Both the position numbers and the translations under genes were made by a program. The notes beneath the pieces are model-generated. The model was not told where the DNA came from. It searched no databases and saw nothing but the letters and a program-made list of their open reading frames with translations. From G963556115 sp963675945 (GTDB lineage Bacteria > Planctomycetota > SZUA-567): DNA of 64,000 nucleotides. Location of the stretch: assembly GCA_963675945.1 (NCBI GenBank), contig OY780932.1, positions 1,860,001 to 1,924,000 on the forward strand, in the 5' to 3' direction. Below are positions 8,706-18,094 of the stretch, in pieces; the first letter of the stretch is position 1, and each line of letters starts with the position of its first letter.

Positions 8706-9389
8706 TTAGCCACAGGCTTGGAGAGTTTCGTGCCGTTTTCGCGCTTCGGCGGCCGCCTGTTGGAGCCGGAGGATAACCCCATAGGCGAGGTTGTCGCTAC
8801 CCTCTGCAGTTGTTGTATGCTCTAGAGCGTAGGCGAGAGGGGTAAGTCCGGCTGCGTTCTCCACCGAGAAATCGGCGCCGTGGTCGAGGAGTTCCTCAAG
8901 GATATTCAGAGGATAGAGCTTGTACTCTGGACGGTAGAGGTCGGTCGCATGGCGGACAATCAGGTGCAGCACGGTATTGCCCTCAGCATCACGGGTATTC
9001 AGCGAACAGCCGTGATGAAGCAGAAAGCTGATGAGCTTGCCGGTGTTCTGATTGGGAGCGTTGGCGGCCACCAGGAGGAGCGGGCTGCTCTGCTTAAACC
9101 CTGGTTTGAGTACTATGCCGGCAGTGGGGGGAAGCTTCGCTTCAGGTAGGGATGTTGGTGCTACCGTTGCCGGAGTACGGTCGGTGTCGGGGATGGGATG
9201 GGGAGGGTTAAGTTTGGGAGCTGGTTGGTGATTGGCGGCAAGACGAACGATCTGTTTGTAGCCTTCATGCTCGGCGGTCTTGTATTGGCTCTGCTGGCCT
9301 TGCGTCTGCAGGGTTAACGCCGCTTGAGGAGCGCCGGTGAAGAGGCAACTGAGAATTAACAGAGTAAATATGCTACGTTTGATGTTCAT
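8706..9389 (-). CDS. Exported ankyrin-repeat protein
   Basis: This 227-residue protein begins with a Sec signal peptide (NIKRS, then a hydrophobic core FTLLILSCLF, cleavage after APQAA). A Pro/Thr-rich linker (about residues 40-85) and two ankyrin repeats follow. The repeats are TRDAEGNTVLHLIVRHA with its helix pair and LLDHGADFSVENAAGLTPLAYALEH. The start at 9389 is chosen because GGAG lies 6 bases upstream and it gives a clean signal peptide; in-frame ATGs occur at 9401 and 9473. It is probably a periplasmic protein-binding module of unknown partner. It is alone in its transcription unit. Confidence 0.82.
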   Translation of the reverse strand: MNIKRSIFTLLILSCLFTGAPQAALTLQTQGQQSQYKTAEHEGYKQIVRLAANHQPAPKLNPPHPIPDTDRTPATVAPTSLPEAKLPPTAGIVLKPGFKQSSPLLLVAANAPNQNTGKLISFLLHHGCSLNTRDAEGNTVLHLIVRHATDLYRPEYKLYPLNILEELLDHGADFSVENAAGLTPLAYALEHTTTAEGSDNLAYGVILRLQQAAAEARKRHETLQACG

Positions 9390-9473
9390 GAGCGTCTCCA
9401 TGGGTAAAGCAAGCCGTTGCTGCATTTTACAGAAAAAATTAAGGCAATCTCCATTAATTACGGAGTAATTCAT

Positions 9474-10113
9474 CTAAAGCAATTAATAGCGGCAGCCTTA
9501 AACCAAATTTAATCTTACTTCTTAGCGCATAACAAGTTATGTTGCTGCTAGTGCGTGCCGATTATCGGACTCAGCGCAACGTTATCGGACTCTCTATCCT
9601 CTACTTACTACCTTTTCTCAATTTCTTTTAAAAAAAAATTATTTTTTGGTGTTCAGTTTTGGCTCAAAATCATCAGCCAGATTTGGAGTAGGTAAAGGAG
9701 AGGGAGGAGGAAGTTGCAAATCTGCGCTCCAGACTTGGCGGTTGCTGTTAGCCGGTTGCTACGGAATTTGGGCAGGCAGCATTGTTGGGCAGTGATAGAT
9801 TGAGGGCTGACAGCCCAGATGTGAGCTTGGGAAGAGTGAGACGGCGGTTAGGGTTATACTTTGGGGCTACGCCGTGGCAGGGTGGGCATGGGGGCAAATC
9901 TGGCTATGGGGGCGAGGGCTAAAATCAAGTTTTTTGCTAAGATTCGTCAAAAAGCGAAAAATATATTATTGGGTTTGGGTGTGTTGTGGTTGCGTTTGAA
10001 GTTGACTTTAACTCGTTTCTGATGAAATGGTTGTATTGTTGCTGATAGGTGTTGAGCCTTGTCCTAAGCAATAATGCATGGTCGTAAATAAGCTAAAAGG
10101 CGAAAGAATTTTA
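9474..10113. other. Intergenic region left of the prophage
   Basis: This holds about 640 bp with no gene that I can support. It contains an 11-bp direct repeat TTATCGGACTC at 9562-9572 and 9582-9592, and an A/T run near 9630. The left prophage end probably lies here or a little upstream, but I found no direct repeat shared with the right side that would serve as attL/attR. Confidence 0.4.
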
Positions 10114-10142
10114 TTGACAAGTTACGCCGATTAGAGTATTAT
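10114..10142 (+). promoter_or_regulatory. Consensus sigma70 promoter of the prophage early genes
   Basis: A perfect TTGACA (10114-10119), a 17-bp spacer and TATTAT (10137-10142) lie 71 bp before the recombinase start. No operator-like palindrome overlaps it. Confidence 0.8.
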
Positions 10143-10212
10143 CTGAAGTGTGGAGCTTGGGCGGGAGTCCTGAGCGGTTTTTGTGAACTTAGGGTCAGGG
10201 AAAGGGATTAGG

Positions 10213-11271
10213 ATGAGTGCATTGGATGTGGAGCCAAATACCGAGGAGTGGCTGGAAGAGAGGCGTCGGCATATTGGGGCGAGTGATGCGCCGGCAATAA
10301 TGGGGCTTACTCCGAATTGGCGTAGTGCCAGGGATGTAGCCAGGGAGAAGTTGGAGGCTGCGCCGCCGGTGTGCAGTCTGGAGAATAAGTACCTCCGGCG
10401 CGGACAGGTGCTGGAGCCTCTGGTCAAAGCTTTGTATACCCGTCAGACCGGGAGGGAGATCTTTGCCGCGCCGATGTATCAGCACCCGGATTATGAGTGG
10501 ATGTCGGCAACGCCGGACGGCTGGATAATCGGTAAGGATATGGAGGCGCTGATAGAGTGCAAGACGGCGCTGCGTTTTAAGCGGCATGAGTGGCTTGATA
10601 TCTGGGATAATGCTGAAGAGTATGATATCGTTCCAAGCCACTACTGGGTGCAGGTGCAGCATCAGATGGCGGTTACCGGAGAGGGTCGGGTTGTGGTAGC
10701 GGTGATCTTTGCCAGTGATGATCTCTTCGAGATGCTGGTCTCGATGCTCGATGCCGGTCGGGAGATGGAAGAGGTGGTGACGCTGGCGCAGGATGTGGTT
10801 GAGTTCAAGATTATCGAGGTGATCCGGGACGAAGAGTTTATTGCGCGCTTGATCGAGGTGGAACAGGGATTTTGGGAAGCGGTTGAAGACGGGAATCTGC
10901 CGCGTGAACTCAAGTATGTCAAGGATAGCGGGGCGATCCGGGTGGCGAATTATACCGAGGAAAATCTCCTTACTGATATGAAGACTTCGTATCTGCAGAA
11001 ACTTCTGGCCGAGGAGGATTTCGACGAGTGCTGTGAGCGGGTAAAGCAGGCCATCGGCGAGGATAGCGGAATCTATAGTGAGTTTATCGGTAAGGTTACT
11101 TACTGCAAGCCCCGGGCGCGGCATAATACCGACTGGAAAGCACTGGCGCAGGATCTCTTGGCGAAGCATGTTCCTCAGAGTGAGCAGGAGGGTCTCCAGC
11201 AGGGCTATACCCGTAAAGCTGAGACCTGCCGGCGTCTGAATTTTCCTTATAAGTACTGGAAACTTAATTGA
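10213..11271 (+). CDS. Phage YqaJ-type exonuclease/recombinase
   Basis: This 352-residue protein of the YqaJ / lambda-exonuclease family makes 3' single strands at double-strand ends for phage recombination. The PD-(D/E)xK core is visible: GASDAPAIMG near residue 26, the acidic motif ATPDGW near 100, ECKTA (the ExK pair) near 117, and YWVQVQHQM near 145. The ATG at 10213 follows AGGGAAAGGG; a GTG at 10183 is an alternative. The N-terminal third carries the nuclease; the C-terminal part (about residues 230-352) is less familiar. It is the first gene of the rightward prophage operon. No partner annealing protein (RecT/Bet) is visible next to it. Confidence 0.85.
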   Translation: MSALDVEPNTEEWLEERRRHIGASDAPAIMGLTPNWRSARDVAREKLEAAPPVCSLENKYLRRGQVLEPLVKALYTRQTGREIFAAPMYQHPDYEWMSATPDGWIIGKDMEALIECKTALRFKRHEWLDIWDNAEEYDIVPSHYWVQVQHQMAVTGEGRVVVAVIFASDDLFEMLVSMLDAGREMEEVVTLAQDVVEFKIIEVIRDEEFIARLIEVEQGFWEAVEDGNLPRELKYVKDSGAIRVANYTEENLLTDMKTSYLQKLLAEEDFDECCERVKQAIGEDSGIYSEFIGKVTYCKPRARHNTDWKALAQDLLAKHVPQSEQEGLQQGYTRKAETCRRLNFPYKYWKLN

Positions 11272-11339
11272 GAAGCAGGTAGCTGGGCAGGTTGGGGTAT
11301 GTATCTGAGATTGATTACTAATTTAAGGAGGTGAGAGTT

Positions 11340-12659
11340 ATGAGTATGGTTGTACCGGGGGATGAGGTGGGTAACTTCAAGGAGGAGGTGGCTTTGCAAC
11401 CGCAGGTCGGGGTGGAAGCAGGGGCGGTTCAGGATGTCGGTAGGGGCAGGGAGTCGGCAGTAGCGAAACCTGATGCAGATATTCTGTTCGGGTCGGAAAT
11501 AGAGGCGGCGGCTGACCGGGTAGCAGTGGCGAGACCGCAGCGAGTGGAATCATCCGCGGTAACTGGGGTGAGCGGGATGAGTGAGGCTGAGTTGGCGCCC
11601 CGGGTTGGCATTGCGGCGCAGCGTGCGGGAAAAACTGTAGCGGTGGGAACGCCGGACGAGCCGAAGACTGTCGCGGCGGAGGCGGATATTCAGAGGGGGG
11701 CTGGAGTTGGTGCCGTTGAGGCTGAATCAGTACCGGATACTCGTATCGGGACAATTTTTGGGAGTGTCGGGAAATTTGAGGATGGGGTCGGGGTACTAAA
11801 ACAACTGAACCGCTATGATCAGGAACTGGATGCCCTGGGGCGTGAATATACTCAGGGTTTTGCGGCGACAAAAGATAGTGAGGATTTACAGCAGTCCTGG
11901 CAGGAGTATCGGGAGCGGGCAAAGCAGTTGTATAACGAGTATCTGGAGTCTGCCCCGCAAGGCAAGGTGGCGGAATTGTTCAAGGAGAGTTTTGACGAGC
12001 ATCTGGCCGAGCAGGAACGATTATACTCAGGTACGGTAGCACGTCAGCGGCAAACAGAAGAGCAGAAGAATATCAGCTTTGGTACCGAGATTGCGCTCAA
12101 GCGTCTACAGTATCGGAGCCGAAATGTTGCTGAGAGTATCAAGTATACCGAGAAGGCGTACCGACAGGCGCGGGAAGAGGCATATCTCAGTGGGATCAAG
12201 AATCCGGAGCAGATCACAGTGTTTGCTGCCAGGCGCCTGGTGCCTGGGATTGAAGGTCTGGTGGATGGTCTTGCCGCTTCGGGGCGTTTTCAGGAGGCGT
12301 ACCGTTATCTGGAGGCGGTGGGCAAGAAGATCGGGGCACAAGAGGTTGGGGCGATACGTGAAGGGGTCGAGGCGCAGGAGGTTACGACGAAGATCCGCGC
12401 TTTTGCCCGGGAGCGAAATTATGCGCAGCTCGCCGCTTATATCGAGGGTTTACCGACTGAACGACGGGAGTTGGCCGAGCTGACCTTGACCTTGCAGCAG
12501 CGGAGTGCCGAACAGGCGGGAGCGGAACGCAAGGCTAGAGCTTTGGAGATTGCTAGAGCCGAATATGAGCGGAGTGGGGCGCTGAAACCGTATGTGTTGG
12601 TGGATCAGGAGCGGGTAAAGCTGGATGCCGAAGATTACCGCCAACTCCTTGCGCGTTAG
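11340..12659 (+). CDS. Prophage coiled-coil protein of unknown function
   Basis: I do not recognise this 439-residue protein. Residues 1-140 are low-complexity, rich in Ala, Val, Gly and Glu. Residues about 150-290 and 340-420 are long charged helices with heptad character, including Gln/Glu-rich stretches. No membrane segment, signal peptide or catalytic motif is visible. AAGGAGG precedes the ATG at 11340 by 9 bases; a GTG at 11331 is embedded next to that site and is less likely. It lies between the recombinase and the replication proteins and is cotranscribed with them. A structural or scaffolding role is a guess from its coiled coils. Confidence 0.7.
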   Translation: MSMVVPGDEVGNFKEEVALQPQVGVEAGAVQDVGRGRESAVAKPDADILFGSEIEAAADRVAVARPQRVESSAVTGVSGMSEAELAPRVGIAAQRAGKTVAVGTPDEPKTVAAEADIQRGAGVGAVEAESVPDTRIGTIFGSVGKFEDGVGVLKQLNRYDQELDALGREYTQGFAATKDSEDLQQSWQEYRERAKQLYNEYLESAPQGKVAELFKESFDEHLAEQERLYSGTVARQRQTEEQKNISFGTEIALKRLQYRSRNVAESIKYTEKAYRQAREEAYLSGIKNPEQITVFAARRLVPGIEGLVDGLAASGRFQEAYRYLEAVGKKIGAQEVGAIREGVEAQEVTTKIRAFARERNYAQLAAYIEGLPTERRELAELTLTLQQRSAEQAGAERKARALEIARAEYERSGALKPYVLVDQERVKLDAEDYRQLLAR

Positions 12660-12773
12660 TGAGGCTAGGCGGGTAAGGTTTTAACTTATGCGTAAGTGTT
12701 GGGGTGTCCGGTAGCGCCGGTAGTAGAAGCGGGAGCTAGCGGTACGGCAGAGGATATAACAGGAGAATAAGTA

Positions 12774-13586
12774 ATGCAGCGTTATCGGGAAGGAGCGGTG
12801 CTGTTGCACCGCAAGCTGGTGGAGTGGCAATGGTATCAGGATGCTAATATCAAGGCGGTGTTTCTGCACCTCTTGCTGCTGGCGAACTGGAAGGATCAGC
12901 TCTGGAAGACGACCTGGATACGTCGGGGGCAGCGGCTGACCAGTTACGTCAAGCTTGCCGCAGAACTCGGATTGACCCTCAAACAGGTGCGGCGGGCGGT
13001 GGATAAGCTTCGGAACAGTGGAGAGCTTATTACCGCCCGGGCAGCCAATGGGCTGTTGGTAAGTATAGTCAATTACGAGCTCTATCAGTCGGCTCGTCCG
13101 GCACAGACCGGAGCTGAAGGCAGGGAGCGGGCAGAGTCAGGGCAATTAATAAATAAGGAGACTAAAGAGAATAAGCATAGAGATAGAGCAGGAGCGGCGG
13201 AAAAACAGGGAGCAAGAGAAGCGGCAGAGCCTGCAGGCGTCTCCACCGCTCTACGCGCAGCTTTCAGCGCTGGGGGGTGGGCAGAGGTGCCGGAGGTTGT
13301 TGGTCGTTGGTTGGAGCGCTACCCGCAGGAGTGGATTATGGAGGCGTTCGGACGGGCGATAAAGAACTGCGGCATGAACCCGCCCCCGCAGTATATCACG
13401 GTTACTTTGGAGAATTTTAGAAAGAATGGAGGAGTACGAGCAGATGCCGGAATCAGAGCCAAGCGCGACAGAATTAGCCGCAGTCAGGAAGCAACCGGAG
13501 CGAGCCGGAGAAAATTCGCCGATCACCCCGCAGGTAGTTCTGTCGCCAAATCCCAGCACTCCGGCGTCTGCTCCGATTCCGCTTGA
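12774..13586 (+). CDS. Phage replication initiator, DnaD-like
   Basis: This 270-residue protein has an N-terminal winged-helix domain (residues 1-100). Its opening block, HRKLVEWQWYQD then FLHLLLLANWKD, is typical of phage replisome organisers, and an HTH follows at LAAELGLTLKQVRRAVDKL. A charged linker (about 105-150) leads to a short DnaD-like helical block ending YPQEWIMEAFGRAI and YITVTLENF. Such proteins open the phage origin and recruit a DnaC-type loader. The loader gene follows at once and overlaps its last 140-160 bp in another frame. The ATG follows AGGAG. An origin may lie in or just before this gene, but I see no clear iteron array. Confidence 0.8.
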   Translation: MQRYREGAVLLHRKLVEWQWYQDANIKAVFLHLLLLANWKDQLWKTTWIRRGQRLTSYVKLAAELGLTLKQVRRAVDKLRNSGELITARAANGLLVSIVNYELYQSARPAQTGAEGRERAESGQLINKETKENKHRDRAGAAEKQGAREAAEPAGVSTALRAAFSAGGWAEVPEVVGRWLERYPQEWIMEAFGRAIKNCGMNPPPQYITVTLENFRKNGGVRADAGIRAKRDRISRSQEATGASRRKFADHPAGSSVAKSQHSGVCSDSA

Positions 13587-14310
13587 ATCTAAATCAGTGG
13601 AACTTCTTGGCTTGGAGGGGATTATGCCGCAGGTGAAGGACGAGTCGGGGGAGCGTTTTTGCCGGGTCTGCGGGGAGCGTTTGACCCCACGTTTTCTCCA
13701 GGAATATCCTGACGCACGCATCTGTTCGCGCCGCCGTTGTTATTACATTGAATTGGCCAGAAAAACCCCGCAACGTGCCGCCCTGCTCGCTTTTCTACCT
13801 CGGCGTTATCAGGGAGCGCGATTAAGTGATTTTACGCATAAAGGCGTCTCGTATTTGCGTGAGACACTCAGGGATAGGCGGTCGGTTTTTCTCAGCGGGA
13901 CGCAGGGTATAGGCAAGACCCATCTGGCTGCGGCGTTAGTAAACTCATTATTAGTGGAGCTGGCGAGTGAGCGGGGGTATGAGGTGTTGTGGGTGCGCAG
14001 TACCGATCTGCTGCTGGAACTGCAGAGTTGCTTTGGGGGGAAGGGGGATATGCGGGGGGTGATAAACAAGTATAAGCGTTGTGAACTCTTGGTGCTCGAT
14101 GACTTCGGGGCGGAGCGGATTAGTGAGTGGTCGCTCTCGGCTATTTATTCTATCCTGGCGGAGCGCGTAGACGAACTCCGGGCGACTATCGTGACCTCGA
14201 ATCTGAATCTGGATGTTATTGATGAATTTGAACCGCGGCTTGCCAGCCGCCTCGCGGAATTTGCCACGCTGACCTTGCCCCCGGTCGATCGGCGTTTGTG
14301 CCGAGAGTAG
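13444..14310 (+). CDS. DnaC-like replicative helicase loader
   Basis: This is a AAA+ ATPase that loads the replicative helicase. From the ATG at 13444 it has 288 residues. A Pro-rich arm (about 1-55) is followed by a four-cysteine zinc-binding-type module CRVCGE...ICSRRRC (about 66-95), then the ATPase with Walker A GTQGIGKTH near residue 145, Walker B LLVLDDFG near 210 and sensor-type VTSNLN near 245. GGAGGAG lies 9 bases before 13444; ATG 13426 is an alternative with a weak site. The gene overlaps the upstream initiator by 143 bp in the +1 frame, which is long for a translationally coupled pair. Confidence 0.87.
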   Translation: MPESEPSATELAAVRKQPERAGENSPITPQVVLSPNPSTPASAPIPLESKSVELLGLEGIMPQVKDESGERFCRVCGERLTPRFLQEYPDARICSRRRCYYIELARKTPQRAALLAFLPRRYQGARLSDFTHKGVSYLRETLRDRRSVFLSGTQGIGKTHLAAALVNSLLVELASERGYEVLWVRSTDLLLELQSCFGGKGDMRGVINKYKRCELLVLDDFGAERISEWSLSAIYSILAERVDELRATIVTSNLNLDVIDEFEPRLASRLAEFATLTLPPVDRRLCRE

Positions 14311-15773
14311 GAGATAATCCACCGGACGGAACGGGATTGGCCGGAGTGGGGGAGAATGTGCAGCGAACTGAGGGGGAGAGGGAGTTGACTAAAATTGAAG
14401 ATAATATACTCAGGTGGCGCGCTGATCCGCTCGCTTTCTGCACGGAGGTAATAAACTTTGAGCCGACCGCGCAGCAGGCGCTGATCATCGATGCCCTGAA
14501 ACGCCCAGGGGCGTGGGTAAGTGTGAAGAGTGGGCATGGGGTGGGGAAGACCTCGACGCTGGCGTGTCTGGCGCTCTGGTTTATCTCTTGCTTTGATGAT
14601 TGTAAGGTGCCGGTGACCCATCCGGCGCGTGAGCAGCTTAAATCGACCCTCTGGCCGGAGCTCAGAAAGTGGCACAGCCGGATGGAGAGCCCGTTTCGGG
14701 AGGCGATAGAGATCAGCACGGAGAAGTGTTTTATTCGCAGTCGCCCCGATAGATTTGTGCAGGCACGTACCAGCCGGGCGGACAATCCCGATGCGCTCCA
14801 GGGGTTTCACGCCGAGCATCTGCTCTTTTTGATTGATGAGGCCAGTGGGGTGGCGACTAAGATATTTGAGGTGGCCTTTGGCGCGCTGACGACAGCGGAT
14901 GCGCGCTTTCTCCTAACCGGGAATCCGACGCATACCAGCGGGTTTTTCTGGGAGACCTTCAATAAGTACCGTCAGTCCTGGGTGCGCTTTACCCTCTCCT
15001 GTCTGGATAGCCCGAATGTCAAGGAGGAGTATATCACCAAGATGCGCCAGCAATACGGTAAAGAGAGTAATGAATACAGGGTGCGGGTGCTGGGGGAATT
15101 TCCCACTGCCTCGAGTATGCAGTTTATCGATTCGGAACTGGTCGCTGGAGCTATGGCGCGCTACAGCGAGGTCGAGGCGAATACGGAGCGCTATGACTTT
15201 GCGCCGCGCTTTCTCGGAGTTGACGTCGCGCGCTACGGGGACGACTCCAGCGTGGTCTATCTGCGGCAGGGAATATTCTGTAAGCTGCTGTATACCATCA
15301 AAGATATCGATACCCATAGCCTTGCCTGTAGAGTGGCGACACTCTCCACCGAATATGCCTGCTCTGAGATCTTTGTCGATCTGGCCGGGGTTGGCGCCGG
15401 GGTATTCGATTATCTCTATAATCACGGTTATCCGGCGCAGGGGGTTGAGTTCGCCGGGAAAGCGAGCGAAGGGGTGTACTTTAATAAACGTGCCGAACTC
15501 TGGGGACGGCTGCGGGAGTGGCTCAGGTGTGGCGGAGCGCTGCCGGTGAGTGAGGAGCTGCGTACCGATCTGACGGTGATTGAGTTTGAGTATGATGTGC
15601 GCGAGCGCATAAAACTCGAGCGTAAGGAGAGTATCAAACGCCGGGGCTATGCCTCGCCGGATCACGCCGATGCTCTGGCGTTGACCTTTGCTGGAGCGCC
15701 GGCGGGCGTGACTCAGAGTAGGGCGCAGATACAGGTGAAGACTGCGGAAGAAGACGGACTCTTTACCGTTTAG
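14298..15773 (+). CDS. Phage terminase large subunit
   Basis: This DNA-packaging motor has up to 491 residues. The ATPase half shows SGHGVGKT (residues 78-85) as Walker A and LLFLIDEAS near 175-183 as Walker B with its catalytic Glu. The nuclease half has the RNase H-like strand GVDVARYGDDSS near 305, VDLAGVGAGV near 360 and the final HADALALTFAG acid near 470. The start is uncertain: a GTG at 14298 overlaps the helicase-loader gene by 13 bp, while a GTG at 14357 and a TTG near 14385 come after purine-rich sequence. The small subunit gene is not adjacent; a candidate lies at 34319-34777, the far right of the prophage. Confidence 0.93.
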   Translation: MPRVGDNPPDGTGLAGVGENVQRTEGERELTKIEDNILRWRADPLAFCTEVINFEPTAQQALIIDALKRPGAWVSVKSGHGVGKTSTLACLALWFISCFDDCKVPVTHPAREQLKSTLWPELRKWHSRMESPFREAIEISTEKCFIRSRPDRFVQARTSRADNPDALQGFHAEHLLFLIDEASGVATKIFEVAFGALTTADARFLLTGNPTHTSGFFWETFNKYRQSWVRFTLSCLDSPNVKEEYITKMRQQYGKESNEYRVRVLGEFPTASSMQFIDSELVAGAMARYSEVEANTERYDFAPRFLGVDVARYGDDSSVVYLRQGIFCKLLYTIKDIDTHSLACRVATLSTEYACSEIFVDLAGVGAGVFDYLYNHGYPAQGVEFAGKASEGVYFNKRAELWGRLREWLRCGGALPVSEELRTDLTVIEFEYDVRERIKLERKESIKRRGYASPDHADALALTFAGAPAGVTQSRAQIQVKTAEEDGLFTV

Positions 15774-15942
15774 GCGCTTGAGGCTGTGGGTGTGTCTAGA
15801 GTACGAGGTAGGCGGTTTGAGTGTTTGAGCAGGAATTGACTTGTAGTTGTGGAAGGAGTAGGGGCAGCGTCACGGCGGTATGAATACCGGAGAAATGCCG
15901 GTGAATAAGGAATACCGGGTTTTAGAAACGGGTAGATAGCTT

Positions 15943-15961
15943 CTGCCGTAAGGTACGGCAG
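15943..15961 (+). terminator. Short hairpin before the small virion gene
   Basis: CTGCCGTA (15943-15950) pairs with TACGGCAG (15954-15961) around an AGG loop. There is no T run, so it may shape mRNA ends or stability rather than end transcription. Confidence 0.35.
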
Positions 15962-15992
15962 GGTTTACACAAAGGAAGAAAGGAGAAAAGAG

Positions 15993-16229
15993 ATGGGTGG
16001 ATTATTTGGAGGGGGCGGTTCGAGTACGCCGACATATATCCCGACGCCGCCAGCGGTACAGGCGAAGAGTACGAGTTCGGTCGATGCCAATAAGGCGGTG
16101 GCGGACGCCGAAGAGAAGATTAAGAAACAGTTGGCGGCGTCGAGCAATACACCGCATAATATTGCGACCTCGGCGCTCGGGGTGCAGAATTCGGCGCAGA
16201 TAAACAATAAAAAGCTGCTGGGTGAGTAA
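15993..16229 (+). CDS. Small Gly-rich prophage protein
   Basis: This 78-residue protein has a Gly-rich start (MGGLFGGGGSS), a Pro/Thr stretch and a short Ala/Lys-rich helix. Small proteins of this form sit just before the portal gene in many podoviruses and are annotated as hypothetical virion or assembly proteins. The ATG follows AAAGGAGAAAAG. It is separated from the portal gene by an 11-bp hairpin at 16237-16264. The function is not known. Confidence 0.65.
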   Translation: MGGLFGGGGSSTPTYIPTPPAVQAKSTSSVDANKAVADAEEKIKKQLAASSNTPHNIATSALGVQNSAQINNKKLLGE

Positions 16230-16236
16230 GGGGAAC

Positions 16237-16264
16237 GTCCTGCCCCTGATGTGAGGGGCAGGAC
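16237..16264 (+). terminator. GC-rich hairpin before the portal gene, possible attenuator
   Basis: GTCCTGCCCCT (16237-16247) pairs perfectly with AGGGGCAGGAC (16254-16264) around a 6-base loop. The tail is GGTAATAGA with no T run, so partial termination or mRNA protection is more likely than a full stop. Confidence 0.45.
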
Positions 16265-16312
16265 GGTAATAGATTTATTAGTAGGGGTAATAATTGTTGC
16301 GGGAGGAGAAGG

Positions 16313-18064
16313 ATGCAGAGACTGGAAGAGTTGGGGGAGTTGGAGGAGACGGCGGCGCTAAGTATGCAGGCGGCGGAATGGGACGAGACCGAGGAGCTGG
16401 AGAAGAATCTCAAGCTGGTACGGGCGATGGAGAATGTGCGCGCCAGCTGGGAAGATACCTGGAGGGAGATCAGAGATTATATCTATCCGCACTCGGCACT
16501 GGCGCTCGATAATGATGCCGGTGAGCTGCAGGGGCGCAAGCGTTATGCCAAGATTCTCGATTCGTACCCGGAGAAGGCGGTACGGGTACTCGCCGCCGGG
16601 ATGCTCGGCGGCATGCTCTCACCGTCGAGAATGTGGTTTCAACTAGGCTTTAAAGATTGGCAGGCTAGAGAACTGAGCGCCGAGGCCGGAGCCTGGTTGG
16701 GTAAGGTGCGCGATATTCTGCTCCATTACTTCAATCGCTCGGATATCTATGGCGCGATGCATACCCTGTTTCGCGAGATGGCGCTCTATGGACAGGGTGT
16801 GCTTTTGATCGAGGGGGATGCGGTCAATGGTTTTAACTTTACGCCGCTCTCCTGCGGGGAGTATTATCTGGATCAGAATGAGAAGGGGGAGGTGGATACT
16901 TTGCTGCGCAAGATCTATTATACACCCCGGCAGATGCTGGAAAAATTCAACCCCGAAGAACTTCCAGAGGCGGTACTCCAGGCGAGTGAACATTCACAGG
17001 TGGATAGAAGGTTTGAGGTGCTGCATCTGATCAAGCCCAATAGCAGTTACTCCGATGGTCAGTACGGGACGGCGCGGATGGCTTGGGATGATATTTATAT
17101 TATTCGCAGCGGCGGGCAGGGAACCAGACTGATCCGGCGCAACGGCTTTGAAACCAAGCCCTTTGTCGCGCCGCGCTGGGAAAAGATGAGCTCGTCGGTA
17201 TACGGGCATGCGCCGGCACGCACCGCCCTTGCCGACGTCAAGACTCTCTATGAGATTGATAAACAGAATCTGACTACCCTAAAGAAGCATGCCGCGCCAC
17301 CGGTGACAGTCAAGGGGAATATGAAGAATTCGCTGATTGATCTCTCGCCCAACGGGGTGACCTATGTTCCGGCGATGAACGCCGATGCCGGGGTTGCCCC
17401 GATATACCAGCCGCAGAACTCATTCCAGATGACCGAGGGTAAACTGGAGAAGCTCCAGCAGAGTATCCGCGAGGTCTTCTACAACGATCTCTTTATGCCG
17501 ATTATGCAGCGGGATAAGAGGATGTCGGCTACCGAGATCAACTCGATCAATGTCGAGAAGATGGGCAATATTACCCCGGTGATTGAGCTCTTGGAGAAGG
17601 AGGCGCTCGACCATATCTTCTCCCGCTGCTTCAATATTCTGCTCCGCCTCGGCGGGATAATCCCGCGGCCGCCCCAGCAGCTTATCGGCAGTGAGATCAA
17701 GATCGATTATATCTCGGTATTGGCGCAGGCGCAGAAGGTGAGTGAGCTGGCCGCGATCGAACAGTTTGTCGGTTTTGTCGGGAATTGCGCACAGTATAAA
17801 CGTGAGGTGCTCGACTATATCAATGCGGATAAACTGGTTGAGAAGTATGGGCGGGTGCTCTCGATTGATAGCGATATCATCGCCTCGGAGCAGGAGGTGA
17901 AGCAGCGCCGCCGGGAACAGAAGTCAGCGTCGGGGAATCCGCTGGCCGCTCTGGCCGCAGCCGGTGCGGCGCAACCCCAGCCCGGCGCAGTACCGCCCGG
18001 CGCTGGGATCAATCCGCTTCAAGCCGGGAAGGATATCGGTAAGCTCCTGGCTGGGGTGCAGTAA
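16313..18064 (+). CDS. Phage portal (head-to-tail connecting) protein
   Basis: This 583-residue protein matches the podovirus head-tail connector family of T7-like phages. It forms the dodecameric ring at the capsid vertex through which DNA enters. Recognisable blocks are the N-terminal WEDTWREIRDYIYP, AVRVLAAGMLGGMLSPSRMWF (membrane-like but characteristic of this family), the central YGHAPARTALADVKTL and the C-terminal QRDKRMSATEINSIN. An Ala/Pro/Gln-rich tail (about residues 540-575) ends the protein. GGAGAAGG lies directly before the ATG. In a typical order the scaffold and capsid genes would follow; here about 4 kb of other DNA intervenes. Confidence 0.92.
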   Translation: MQRLEELGELEETAALSMQAAEWDETEELEKNLKLVRAMENVRASWEDTWREIRDYIYPHSALALDNDAGELQGRKRYAKILDSYPEKAVRVLAAGMLGGMLSPSRMWFQLGFKDWQARELSAEAGAWLGKVRDILLHYFNRSDIYGAMHTLFREMALYGQGVLLIEGDAVNGFNFTPLSCGEYYLDQNEKGEVDTLLRKIYYTPRQMLEKFNPEELPEAVLQASEHSQVDRRFEVLHLIKPNSSYSDGQYGTARMAWDDIYIIRSGGQGTRLIRRNGFETKPFVAPRWEKMSSSVYGHAPARTALADVKTLYEIDKQNLTTLKKHAAPPVTVKGNMKNSLIDLSPNGVTYVPAMNADAGVAPIYQPQNSFQMTEGKLEKLQQSIREVFYNDLFMPIMQRDKRMSATEINSINVEKMGNITPVIELLEKEALDHIFSRCFNILLRLGGIIPRPPQQLIGSEIKIDYISVLAQAQKVSELAAIEQFVGFVGNCAQYKREVLDYINADKLVEKYGRVLSIDSDIIASEQEVKQRRREQKSASGNPLAALAAAGAAQPQPGAVPPGAGINPLQAGKDIGKLLAGVQ

Positions 18065-18094
18065 AGAATTGGTGCGGGAAGACTAGGTAACAGC

